A DNA stretch of 64,000 bases. Origin: Bacillota bacterium (GTDB lineage Bacteria > Bacillota > UBA4882 > UBA8346). Within the stretch, counting starts at the first letter, position 1; the number at the start of each line of letters is the position of its first letter. Position numbers and translations under genes: made by a program. The notes below the pieces were generated by a model. It saw nothing but the letters and a program-made list of their open reading frames with translations, had not been told where the DNA came from and made no database searches. This document shows positions 16,235 through 23,173 of the stretch, one piece after another. The stretch covers positions 13,551-77,550 of the forward strand of contig JAFABB010000037.1 of NCBI GenBank assembly GCA_023426245.1, in the 5' to 3' direction.

Positions 16235-16301
16235 CGGTCTTAAAAAATCCCGTAAATCCATGAAATCATGTTCATCCTGTTTCCGTTCTTTTCCTTAGGC
16301 C
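16235..16301. repeat. Direct repeat, copy 2
   Basis: AAAAATCCCGTAAATCCATG, then AAATCATGTTCATCCTGTTT and CCGTTCTTTTCCTTAGGC. Nearly identical to 15225-15285, so the toxin-antitoxin segment and half elements F and G lie between two direct repeats. Confidence 0.7.
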
Positions 16302-16435
16302 GCAGTATCGTTTAACTATGCCCGATCAGGCATTGAAAATATTTATTTTATCTTTTCCAGGCTCATATTTCCGCATTTTTAAGCTAATTCTTCGCTGCTT
16401 GTTTTTGGAAAATAACTGAATGCGAAGTAAAATTC

Positions 16436-16536
16436 ACTTTCCCTCTCTCAAACATCCATATCATGCTATCTTCAGAGAGAGGGGAACGGCGCCATGTTAC
16501 GATAACCGATAGGATACCTGAAGGGGTGAGTTGATA
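16436..16536. repeat. Decayed copy of the nested palindrome seen at 52169-52262
   Basis: Shares AGAGAGAGGGGAACGGC and CTGAAGGGGTGAGTTGATA with the right half of 52169-52262; the left half is weak (CCCTCTCTC). Non-coding. Confidence 0.5.
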
Positions 16537-16541
16537 GACTT

Positions 16542-16581
16542 CAAAGAAGACCCGCTACCTTTAGGCAGCGGGTCTTCTTTA
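16542..16581 (-). terminator. Stem-loop ending the amidotransferase operon
   Basis: AAAGAAGACCCGCT paired with AGCGGGTCTTCTTT, near-perfect over 16 bp with a short loop, 46 bp after the stop of the 16628-18145 gene. A short TTCTTT follows on the minus strand. Confidence 0.7.
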
Positions 16582-16627
16582 CCTTCTTCCGACAAGAATA
16601 CGATTCCCCTTAAGAATTCCGCGAATT

Positions 16628-18145
16628 TTATTCAACCTTCAATATCTGCGGCGCATTCATCAGCCCCATTTTAACCGCAGCCGCCAATGTCGGCGGGTGG
16701 GTCAATGCTCCCGGTCCGTGAAGCGCGCCGATTTTTTCAATAATCCGGTGCGCCTTATCCAACAGCTCCTGTTTTCGCTCTTGTACCCGGCGATCCCCGG
16801 TCAATTCCGGAAATCCGGCCAGCCCATTTTTAATGACCCCTTTGACAATATTGCAACTTTCAATAATTTCCGCCGGAGTCGCCGCATGATCCCCTTCACA
16901 AAAACCGACGACATGGATGATATGGGGTTTGACTTGTAATGCCAAAAGGGTGGATGCCGCCAATTGCCCTTTGGCCATAGAGGGGCAAGGCGACAAACTA
17001 GCCAGTCCCGCTCTAACTTCCCGCCAAATCCGGAAATCCTTATCCTTTAACATCTGGACCATGTCCAATTTGGCCAGCATTTTCGCTAAATCCCGCCAGG
17101 GCTCAATTTGAGGAGGGGTATTCCACATCATTTGTAAAATAAAATCGCTCACTCCCTGCGCTTTGGCATTAAATGCCGCTAAATAAGCCGCAGCAACGGC
17201 AACCTCATCGGAGGCCCCGCGCAAACTCCAATGATGGGCCTCATTGACCTCCACCGGGATACCTTTTCGGCCATACCAGGCCATTGTTTGCTGGTTCTCG
17301 GCAACGGTCTGTTCGATAGTCCGCTTGGAACGGCCGTCCAGCACACTGTACCAGTATAACGGAATTGCTCCCCAGGCATTATGGAGTTCTTCCACGCTGA
17401 GCTTGGCCCATTTCAGCAAGTCATTGGTGCCGCTATAAATCCGGAGCAGCGGGAAGTTGCCGGCGCGTGATGCTTCATAGAGCCGGCGCAAATCTTCCGG
17501 TTTCCGCAGGGGAACGCCTCCGGCGCCATCCTGACCGGGTGCCATTTTTTCCGGATCAAAGAAAAATTCCTGAGCATTCTGGTCCGGGCCGATCGAGATT
17601 ACGTCGACGGTTTTGGATTCGGCAATGGTTCGAATTCCTGTAATCGTGGCATTCAAATCCGGCAGGCCGAAATGGTGCCGTAAAAGGGGATAAGGCTCCT
17701 GGTCATGGATTCGCGCAATGAAGCCGTCGGCAAATCCCCTTTCTTTCTCCGCCATTCCATCCCCTTTAAGCCAGCGGATTACCTGATCGTCGGTTTCCTC
17801 ACCATTAAAGACCGCATCAAATATTCCACTGCGGGAAGCCTCGTCACAAACCGGCGGCGTCCCTCCGAACAGCCACTTGGTGCGCGTATCGACGGTATTG
17901 ATCTTTTCTTTCAATATCCCAAACATAGCTGCGGCTACTTGGGGAGTCAACCGGTAACTTAAGGCGATAAAATCCGGTTTTTCCTCGCGTAAGGCAGTTA
18001 AAATCGTTTCCACCGCCAAACCGGTTCCCGCAAAACGGGTTTCATATCCGCATGCTTGCGCCAGCTGGAAAAAACGAAAAATTCCGGCCACATGGATGCA
18101 ATTACCGATAGTACATCCCCAAATCTTTTTCGGTTGTTTTTCCAT
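16628..18145 (-). CDS. B12-binding, mutase-like protein of unknown reaction
   Basis: Five hundred and five residues. The first 130 form a Rossmann-like cobalamin-binding domain: GCTIGNCIHVAG with His18 and Gly21 corresponds to the DxHxxG loop (Asp not conserved), followed by FIALSYRLTP and WLFGGTPP in the positions of the B12 tail-binding strands. The remaining 350 residues look like a TIM-barrel partner (LRIYSGTNDLL, IPLYWYSVLDGRS, EVNEAHHWSLRGASDE), as in glutamate or methylaspartate mutase large subunits, here fused. It starts immediately after the opine-dehydrogenase stop codon (TAA then ATG), so translation is coupled. Last gene of the riboswitch-controlled operon. Substrate unknown. Confidence 0.7.
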   Translation of the reverse strand: MEKQPKKIWGCTIGNCIHVAGIFRFFQLAQACGYETRFAGTGLAVETILTALREEKPDFIALSYRLTPQVAAAMFGILKEKINTVDTRTKWLFGGTPPVCDEASRSGIFDAVFNGEETDDQVIRWLKGDGMAEKERGFADGFIARIHDQEPYPLLRHHFGLPDLNATITGIRTIAESKTVDVISIGPDQNAQEFFFDPEKMAPGQDGAGGVPLRKPEDLRRLYEASRAGNFPLLRIYSGTNDLLKWAKLSVEELHNAWGAIPLYWYSVLDGRSKRTIEQTVAENQQTMAWYGRKGIPVEVNEAHHWSLRGASDEVAVAAAYLAAFNAKAQGVSDFILQMMWNTPPQIEPWRDLAKMLAKLDMVQMLKDKDFRIWREVRAGLASLSPCPSMAKGQLAASTLLALQVKPHIIHVVGFCEGDHAATPAEIIESCNIVKGVIKNGLAGFPELTGDRRVQERKQELLDKAHRIIEKIGALHGPGALTHPPTLAAAVKMGLMNAPQILKVE

Positions 18146-19234
18146 TTAAAAGCCCTCCAAGGCAATCCGGCGAATTTGCTTATGGGACAGATCGGATAGA
18201 CCCATTTTTTCAACCGTGCGTCCCTCGGCCCAATAATCGCAATTATTCATCAAACCGGCCAGATGAATGAGATGTTTGATCGTTGGCGTAACCACTCCCA
18301 ATAAATCTCCCAGCGAAGCAATGGGCACCAAACTCATGGGCACATCTTCCCATAAATAACGGTGATCGATGGTCGGCGGCGCTAAAATCCCTTTATAACC
18401 AATATTGTTTTTAATCGCATCATACAATGTTTTTCCATGGGCGTCATAGGCCATATACAGCCATTCCCTGGCGGTCATGGCTTTGATCCCCATGGCCGCC
18501 GCCACCGATACCCTTTCCCGGTCGAGCGCTTCCAAAACTTGCGCCACCGCTTTGGTGATCCCTTCAAAATAAAACTGGAAATCCCCCCGGGTCGATTCAA
18601 TCCGGGCGGCATTTAATACCATCAAGGCAGGGTGAAATATGGCTCCGATATTATCGAGGCTGGTTTTCACCACATTATCGCCGGGTACAAACTGGGGAAA
18701 TACCGGATGAACTATCTTTAAAAGCTCTACGGTTTGGTTCCCGGGTAAAGCCGCCAGCGGGACCGAATTCTTGATTCCAAAAATTTTAACCTGGGCAGGA
18801 TTGGTATTCCTGCAAGCGTAAATAAGAGTCTGCGCTTCCCCGATGATGACCTCTTTTTCGACCCCGAACTCCTTTAATACTTGTCTGAATTCAAAGGCCC
18901 CTCCGGTTCTTCCCGGATTTAAAATGATGAATTGCCCATCCTGCAAGAAAGGCGCCACTTGGGTCGCCATATAACGGTGAGCGTTTGCGGGAGCCACAAT
19001 CATGACTCCATCAACCCCGTCCATTACTTCCGCCATATTGACGGTGGCAACATCAACTTTACCGAACCCTTCGATTTCACCTACCATTTCAATTCCGCCG
19101 GCAACTTGAATGGGATGGAGCCGTGTTTCACTACGATTAAACATTTTTACCGGGTTTCCCATAATCCCTAAGTATCCTGCCATGGCCATCCCGCCATGGC
19201 CCGCTCCCAGAACCGCAAACCGAAGCTGATTCAT
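18146..19234 (-). CDS. NAD/NADP octopine/nopaline dehydrogenase-family oxidoreductase
   Basis: About 362 residues. An N-terminal dinucleotide fold with GAGHGGMAMAGYLG (about 10-23) is followed by an Octopine_DH-type C-terminal domain (EAQTLIYACR; NIGAIFHPALMVLNAARIE with the conserved His; MGIKAMTAREWL). Family members reductively couple an amino acid to a 2-oxo acid, or act in reverse. ATG 19234 has AGGAGG 6 nt upstream; the GTG at 19240 would abut it. It lies 12 bp after the amidotransferase gene and directly before the B12 protein gene. Opine-type chemistry beside an amide-forming enzyme suggests synthesis of an N-modified amino acid. Confidence 0.88.
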   Translation of the reverse strand: MNQLRFAVLGAGHGGMAMAGYLGIMGNPVKMFNRSETRLHPIQVAGGIEMVGEIEGFGKVDVATVNMAEVMDGVDGVMIVAPANAHRYMATQVAPFLQDGQFIILNPGRTGGAFEFRQVLKEFGVEKEVIIGEAQTLIYACRNTNPAQVKIFGIKNSVPLAALPGNQTVELLKIVHPVFPQFVPGDNVVKTSLDNIGAIFHPALMVLNAARIESTRGDFQFYFEGITKAVAQVLEALDRERVSVAAAMGIKAMTAREWLYMAYDAHGKTLYDAIKNNIGYKGILAPPTIDHRYLWEDVPMSLVPIASLGDLLGVVTPTIKHLIHLAGLMNNCDYWAEGRTVEKMGLSDLSHKQIRRIALEGF

Positions 19235-19246
19235 TGACACCCTCCT

Positions 19247-20719
19247 TTACGATTTACTGCGTCCCACCAAATGCAAAGCTTGTTCTCTGCCGAAATAGGC
19301 AACAAAAATTTGAAAATAATAGTACTCTTCCTTCGAACGTAGCGGAGTCCCCTGGGCCAATTCCCATAAATAACTTCCGTCGGAAACCTTTTCGGCGGCG
19401 ATTTCTTCCAGAGCAGCCGCTATTCCCGTTCCTTCCGCGAATTTTTCCTTGGGTCGATCCAGGATCGTTTCGGGCAACAATCCTTCCCCTCGAAACGCCT
19501 CCCGGAGGCACCATTTGCCAATTCCCGCCGAATTTCGTTTATATTGCGGCGGTATCCGCATTGCCCAGGAAACCATTTCCTGATCTAAAAAGGGAACCCG
19601 GGCTTCCAAACCATGAGCCATTGTCATCCGATCCACCCGTTGCAAGTTGGTGTAATGCAATTCCTGGGTAATGTTCCATAATTCCCTTTGTAACGAATCC
19701 CTATTATCAAAACGGTTTAAGTATGCATAACCGGCAAATAGTTCATCCGCGCCCTCGCCGGTAAGGACTACTTTCACTTCAGAGGCGGCCAGTTTCGCCA
19801 GGTAATAATTGGCAACCGCGCTGCGGACCAAGGAACGGTCATACGACTCAAGATAATAAATGACTTCCGGTATGGCATCCCAAAGTTCCCTCGGCGTCAC
19901 AATCATTTCATGATGGATAGTGCCCAGATGCCGGGAGACTAACTCCGCATATTGCCTATCGCTGCTTTCCGGCAACGAAACACTGAATGTATGGAGTTCT
20001 TGCTGATGTTCCTTTATCAAAGCCGTAATCAAGCTGGAGTCCAATCCACCGCTGAGAAAACTCCCCAGGGGCACATCGGCCATCAACCGTTTCGTTACTG
20101 CCTTCTTTAACCGGGTTCGAAGGCCCGTTAAACATTCATCCCATCCTAAATCAGGGTTATACTGCGAAGGAACCTCATAAAAGGCTTGATAACCGGATTT
20201 CGAACTATAAATGGTACCCGGGGGGAATTCACAAATGCTGGAATGTTCAACACAGGCTTTGATTTCCGAAGCAAAATAGGTTCGCTGATGATCCTTTTGA
20301 AGATATAACGGCTTAATTCCAATGGGATCCCGGGCTAAAACCAATTCTTCGGGAGTGGCGATGGCCAGGGCAAACATGCCATCCAGTCTTTTTAAGCCTT
20401 TTAACCCTTCTTCTTCATAAAGATGAAGAATTACTTCCGTATCGCAATCGGTTTTAAACTGATGGTTTTGTTTCAATTCCTCCCGGATTTGACGATGATT
20501 ATAGATCTCGCCGTTAAATATGATGCATAGGGAACGATCATGATTGGACATGGGTTGTTGTCCATTTGCAACGTCAATAATGGCTAACCGGGTATGTCCA
20601 AATTTAAAATTCTCTCCGCTGATGACTCCGGTTCCATCCGGCCCGCGATGCTTAATCTTGGGAATCGGAAACGGCTGATGAGCAGTCTCCGGACCATAAT
20701 AGCCGCATATTCCACACAA
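19247..20719 (-). CDS. asnB: Glutamine-dependent asparagine synthase-like amidotransferase
   Basis: About 490 residues. I start at TTG 20719, giving Met-Cys: the Cys2 of CGICGYYG is the N-terminal nucleophile of class II glutaminases, and AGGAGG (20727-20732) is 7 nt upstream. The glutaminase half contains HRGPDG, GHTRLAIID and FNGEIYNH; the synthetase half has the PPi loop FLSGGLDSS and VLTGEGADELFAGY. It transfers ammonia to an AMP-activated carboxylate, Asp in true AsnB. It heads a three-gene operon whose leader is a c-di-AMP riboswitch, unusual for a housekeeping asparagine synthase; a different acceptor is possible. Confidence 0.93.
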   Translation of the reverse strand: MCGICGYYGPETAHQPFPIPKIKHRGPDGTGVISGENFKFGHTRLAIIDVANGQQPMSNHDRSLCIIFNGEIYNHRQIREELKQNHQFKTDCDTEVILHLYEEEGLKGLKRLDGMFALAIATPEELVLARDPIGIKPLYLQKDHQRTYFASEIKACVEHSSICEFPPGTIYSSKSGYQAFYEVPSQYNPDLGWDECLTGLRTRLKKAVTKRLMADVPLGSFLSGGLDSSLITALIKEHQQELHTFSVSLPESSDRQYAELVSRHLGTIHHEMIVTPRELWDAIPEVIYYLESYDRSLVRSAVANYYLAKLAASEVKVVLTGEGADELFAGYAYLNRFDNRDSLQRELWNITQELHYTNLQRVDRMTMAHGLEARVPFLDQEMVSWAMRIPPQYKRNSAGIGKWCLREAFRGEGLLPETILDRPKEKFAEGTGIAAALEEIAAEKVSDGSYLWELAQGTPLRSKEEYYYFQIFVAYFGREQALHLVGRSKS

Positions 20720-20770
20720 ATGAATTCCTCCTTTGATGTCCATCGTTCTTCCACGCATTTAAAAATGAAT

Positions 20771-20803
20771 AACAAAAAACCATGAGAGAAAAAACTCATG
20801 GTT
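20771..20803 (-). terminator. Expression-platform terminator of the c-di-AMP riboswitch
   Basis: Arms AACCATGAG (20795-20803) and CTCATGGTT (20778-20786) with an 8-nt loop, then TTTTTTGTT on the minus strand. It lies between the aptamer and the asnB-like start, the expected place for an OFF-type intrinsic terminator. Confidence 0.88.
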
Positions 20804-20820
20804 TGATAACACCAAAGTAT

Positions 20821-20988
20821 CCTCTCTAACAACGCTGGCGGAGTTAGCTGCCGGATTCGGGTCGTAGAGTAACCCTAAAAGCCACTTTGGAATAAGATAT
20901 GATTCAATCCATTCCCAAAGTGGATTCATTCACCCCATCAATATTGGGTCCCCCGCTCTCTTTTCTCAAAGAGACTAAGCGTTTTAGG
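20821..20988 (-). promoter_or_regulatory. c-di-AMP riboswitch (ydaO/yuaA class)
   Basis: The minus-strand leader has the conserved blocks of this class in order: CGCTTAGTCTCT, GAGAGCGGGGGACCCA, ATGGGGTGAA, AGGGTTACTC, ACGACCCGAATCCGGCAG, CTAACTCCGCCAGCGTT and a closing GAGAGGA. The outer stem pairs CTAAAACGC with GCGTTGTTAG. Known members bind cyclic di-AMP and usually turn off genes for osmolyte or potassium handling and wall remodelling. Here the downstream genes are the asnB-like, opine-dehydrogenase-like and B12-protein genes. Confidence 0.93.
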
Positions 20989-21148
20989 TCATATTCAATT
21001 TTGACTTTAGTTTATTTTATTTGATTCGATTTCTTCCTTTATTTGTCCTCTTTTCTTTGGCAATATCATTGGATTATTTTTCTATAGCGCGATGCGCTCG
21101 TAAAACCTTCTCTAAATAACTATTCAATGATTGTGGACGTTTTACTTA

Positions 21149-21203
21149 AGTAGAGCGTATCTTCCCCATTTTTGATTGCCATTTATTTACGATACGCTCT
21201 ACT
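21149..21203. repeat. 13-bp perfect inverted repeat
   Basis: AGTAGAGCGTATC (21149-21161) and GATACGCTCTACT (21191-21203), 29-bp spacer. It lies between the riboswitch operon and the 21382 gene, with no T-run to make it a clear terminator. Confidence 0.6.
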
Positions 21204-21255
21204 AGTCTTCCTTCGCGGATTCATGGTCAAAAGACAACCGCTGCCAAAGATTGAT

Positions 21256-21314
21256 AGAGATATACAGTATATATGCCTTTGCCCATTCATGGAAAGGATA
21301 TACTGTATATCTCT
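21256..21314. repeat. 16-bp perfect inverted repeat
   Basis: AGAGATATACAGTATA (21256-21271) and TATACTGTATATCTCT (21299-21314), 27-bp spacer. It lies downstream of the 21382-21726 gene. Could be a protein-binding site or part of a small mobile element. Confidence 0.6.
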
Positions 21315-21381
21315 TGGATTTCAAGTTACTTTTCCGACAGCTTCTTTTTCCAGATTAATTCCTTTTTCTCACCCTGTCCTG

Positions 21382-21726
21382 TTATTCCCCTGCCGCGGCA
21401 GTCTCTTTCTCGGCATACTCTCCTTTGCGGAATCCAAACTCCGGCCAGCATTCCTTGGGCAACTCGAAGCGGACCAATTTCTTGACGATGGCGCAATTGC
21501 TTTCCAGTTCTTCCATCAACTTGTCCTGGGCGACGGTAAGTTGCTGGGTGTTGGCTTTGAGGGCGTTTTTCTTCTGTTCATTTTCACTCGCCTGGTTGTA
21601 CAGTGCGGTCTGGTTGGTGATAAACTGCTGGGTAATCCCCCATTTCTCCAGCTTATCGGCATTGGCCGTCATTCCGCTGATGATGCCTTTCGCCCGGTCG
21701 AGCCGGGCAGCATAGCTATAATCCAT
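21382..21726 (-). CDS. Small coiled-coil hypothetical protein
   Basis: About 114 residues from ATG 21726, preceded by AGGAGG (21735-21740) with 8-nt spacing. The body is helical and probably coiled coil (RLDRAKGIISGMTANADKLE, then NQTALYNQASENEQKKNALK and VAQDKLMEELE), ending in a short aromatic and charged segment (KECWPEFGFRKGEY). No family recognised. It is a single gene between long non-coding stretches. Strong translation signal and clean composition make it a real gene; function unknown. Confidence 0.78.
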   Translation of the reverse strand: MDYSYAARLDRAKGIISGMTANADKLEKWGITQQFITNQTALYNQASENEQKKNALKANTQQLTVAQDKLMEELESNCAIVKKLVRFELPKECWPEFGFRKGEYAEKETAAAGE

Positions 21727-21786
21727 TTTGTTCACCTCCTTTCACAAAACCACATAATCATTTGGAAAAATTCACCGATTCAGGCA

Positions 21787-21814
21787 TAAAAAAACGCCCT
21801 GAAATTCAGAGCGT
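21787..21814 (-). terminator. Terminator without an obvious gene upstream
   Basis: Stem ACGC.CTGAA/TTCAG.GCGT followed on the minus strand by seven T. The nearest minus-strand gene upstream ends at 22605, so the transcript it ends is unexplained. Confidence 0.7.
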
Positions 21815-21967
21815 GAAAAGTGAAAACAAGTACCTCGGTAGCTTCATTGAATCAGTTGATTTCAAATTGAATCCGGCAAGCAACCACCAAAACCCCAGTC
21901 GCAAAAAAATTGGCCGGATCGGGGTTCAATATACCGTATTTCCCGATCCTACCTGCCTTTAGCGGAA

Positions 21968-21988
21968 AATTTACTTTCGGGACAGCCC
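21968..21988. repeat. Fragment of a MITE/IS end
   Basis: TTTACTTTCGGGACAGCCC matches the right end of the palindromic element at 62886-63004 (TTTACTTTTGGGACAGCCCC), a sequence typical of insertion-sequence termini in Firmicutes. Confidence 0.5.
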
Positions 21989-22001
21989 GGTGAATGCGGA
22001 T

Positions 22002-22033
22002 CAAAAAAATGCCCGGTTTATAAACCGTGGCAT
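22002..22033 (-). terminator. Second terminator in the gene-free stretch
   Basis: ATGCCaCGGTTTATAAACCGgGCAT folds into a stem with one mismatch and runs into TTTTTTT on the minus strand. Further hairpins lie at 21917-21948 (GATCGGG/CCCGATC) and 22060-22078 (GGGATTTC/GAAATCCC). No gene is visible between 21727 and 22604. Confidence 0.7.
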
Positions 22034-22604
22034 TGAATCGGCCTTGATTTCAAAATCGGTGGGATTTCGAAGAAATCCCCCAAACACTTTTTACCCATTA
22101 TCATATTATCACATTTTTTTGGAAAAAGTGTGTCGATTTTGTACCGATAACTCTGGAGCCCTACAAATCAACAAAAAATTTTCTAAAGCTCAGCTATGTC
22201 TGTAAAAGCATCAGGAATTACAGCGCCATTCCTCTTTAAATCCCGTTCATCGGGGTCAAACTTCTAAAAAGATGTGGGGATGTGAGGATAAGTGGGGATA
22301 AAAATATCAGTGACGCTATTATCAATATCAGTAAAACTTGTACTTTACTTAATTATTTTGTCAAGAATCACAACAGCAAATAAAATAAAGCTACCGGGAA
22401 AGTTGACACCTTACGGTAGCTCTGATGAAATGAATGTAGAAGGATCGAATGGCTTGTTGTGAATCAATGCCCCAATCTTTAAGTTTTCGGGTCCAACTAT
22501 CCTTTGTTTTGTCTATGATCAGGTTTACTCTATTCCAAAAGTAGTTTCCCGGACTCTAAAGAATTTGTTTTAACTGGTTGAGTGCTAATCCAATCTTTTT
22601 CATT

Positions 22605-22928
22605 TTACATATTGGATTCAATAACTTTTTCATGGGTCCCTATAACGTTTCGAACAAAAAAATCCTTTAGGGAGCCGGATAATTTTGCGATTGGATTATC
22701 TTTTGTGTGTTGAGACTGCTGGGCTACGGCTGCAATATTTTCTTGGGTGATCTCTTTTTTGCGGTTTGGTAAATGCAAATTATCACCATTTTTAATCTCA
22801 TAATCAACGAAATCAGGGCCTAAAATATTTCGTAAAAGTTCCTTTGTACCCTGACTCGGGAAATGGGATGTATTATTTGCTTTCTCTGTTTTTTCATCAT
22901 TATGAGAATTGATCGGTGAAAAAACCAT
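22605..22928 (-). CDS. Small hypothetical protein upstream of unexplained terminators
   Basis: About 107 residues from ATG 22928, preceded by GGGAGGTGATAAC; an upstream ATG at 22970 with AGGAGATGAA is a credible alternative giving 121 residues. Composition is polar and probably disordered at the N-terminus (NSHNDEKTEKANNTSHF), then a helical part (GTKELLRNILGPDFVDYEIK) and QENIAAVAQQSQHTKDNPIA. No family recognised. It lies just downstream of the HD-GYP gene but past that gene's terminator. Function unknown. Confidence 0.65.
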   Translation of the reverse strand: MVFSPINSHNDEKTEKANNTSHFPSQGTKELLRNILGPDFVDYEIKNGDNLHLPNRKKEITQENIAAVAQQSQHTKDNPIAKLSGSLKDFFVRNVIGTHEKVIESNM

Positions 22929-23108
22929 GTTATCACCTCCCAAAACTGCCTTCGATCCCTCTACATTCATTTCATCTCCTTTTTATTTGTCACATCCTTC
23001 ATTTTATATTCATCGACATTCTACCAATGTATCTTTAATGCCAGGGTGGGGTTTAAAGATTGAATTTCCAGAGGTCTTTTTTTGTACTAGCCGCTCAAAG
23101 CCTATTTA

Positions 23109-23134
23109 TAAAAAAAGACCTTTCACAAGGTCTT
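23109..23134 (-). terminator. Terminator of the HD-GYP gene
   Basis: AAGACCTT (23115-23122) and AAGGTCTT (23127-23134) with a 4-nt loop, followed on the minus strand by eight T, 40 bp past the stop codon at 23174. Confidence 0.88.
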
Positions 23135-23173
23135 CAATTCGCAAATGATTGGGGGAATGCCCGGTTTTCCAAA

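Noticed and set aside
8200..16301. CRISPR array
   Set aside because: Repeats are long, imperfect, palindromic and separated by whole genes; no short regular repeat-spacer pattern and no cas genes.
8200..16627. Classical integron with integrase
   Set aside because: No tyrosine recombinase is encoded in or beside the array in this window and the core sites deviate from the 7-bp consensus, so only attC-like is claimed.
20821..20988. SAM riboswitch or T-box before the asnB-like gene
   Set aside because: Conserved blocks (GCGGGGGACCCA, AGGGTTACTC, CCGAATCCG) are those of the c-di-AMP class; no T-box specifier/antiterminator pair or SAM core seen.
21172..21789. 205-codon plus-strand open frame
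   Set aside because: It lies antisense to the small coiled-coil gene 21382-21726, which has a strong AGGAGG site and coding-like composition; the plus frame has neither.
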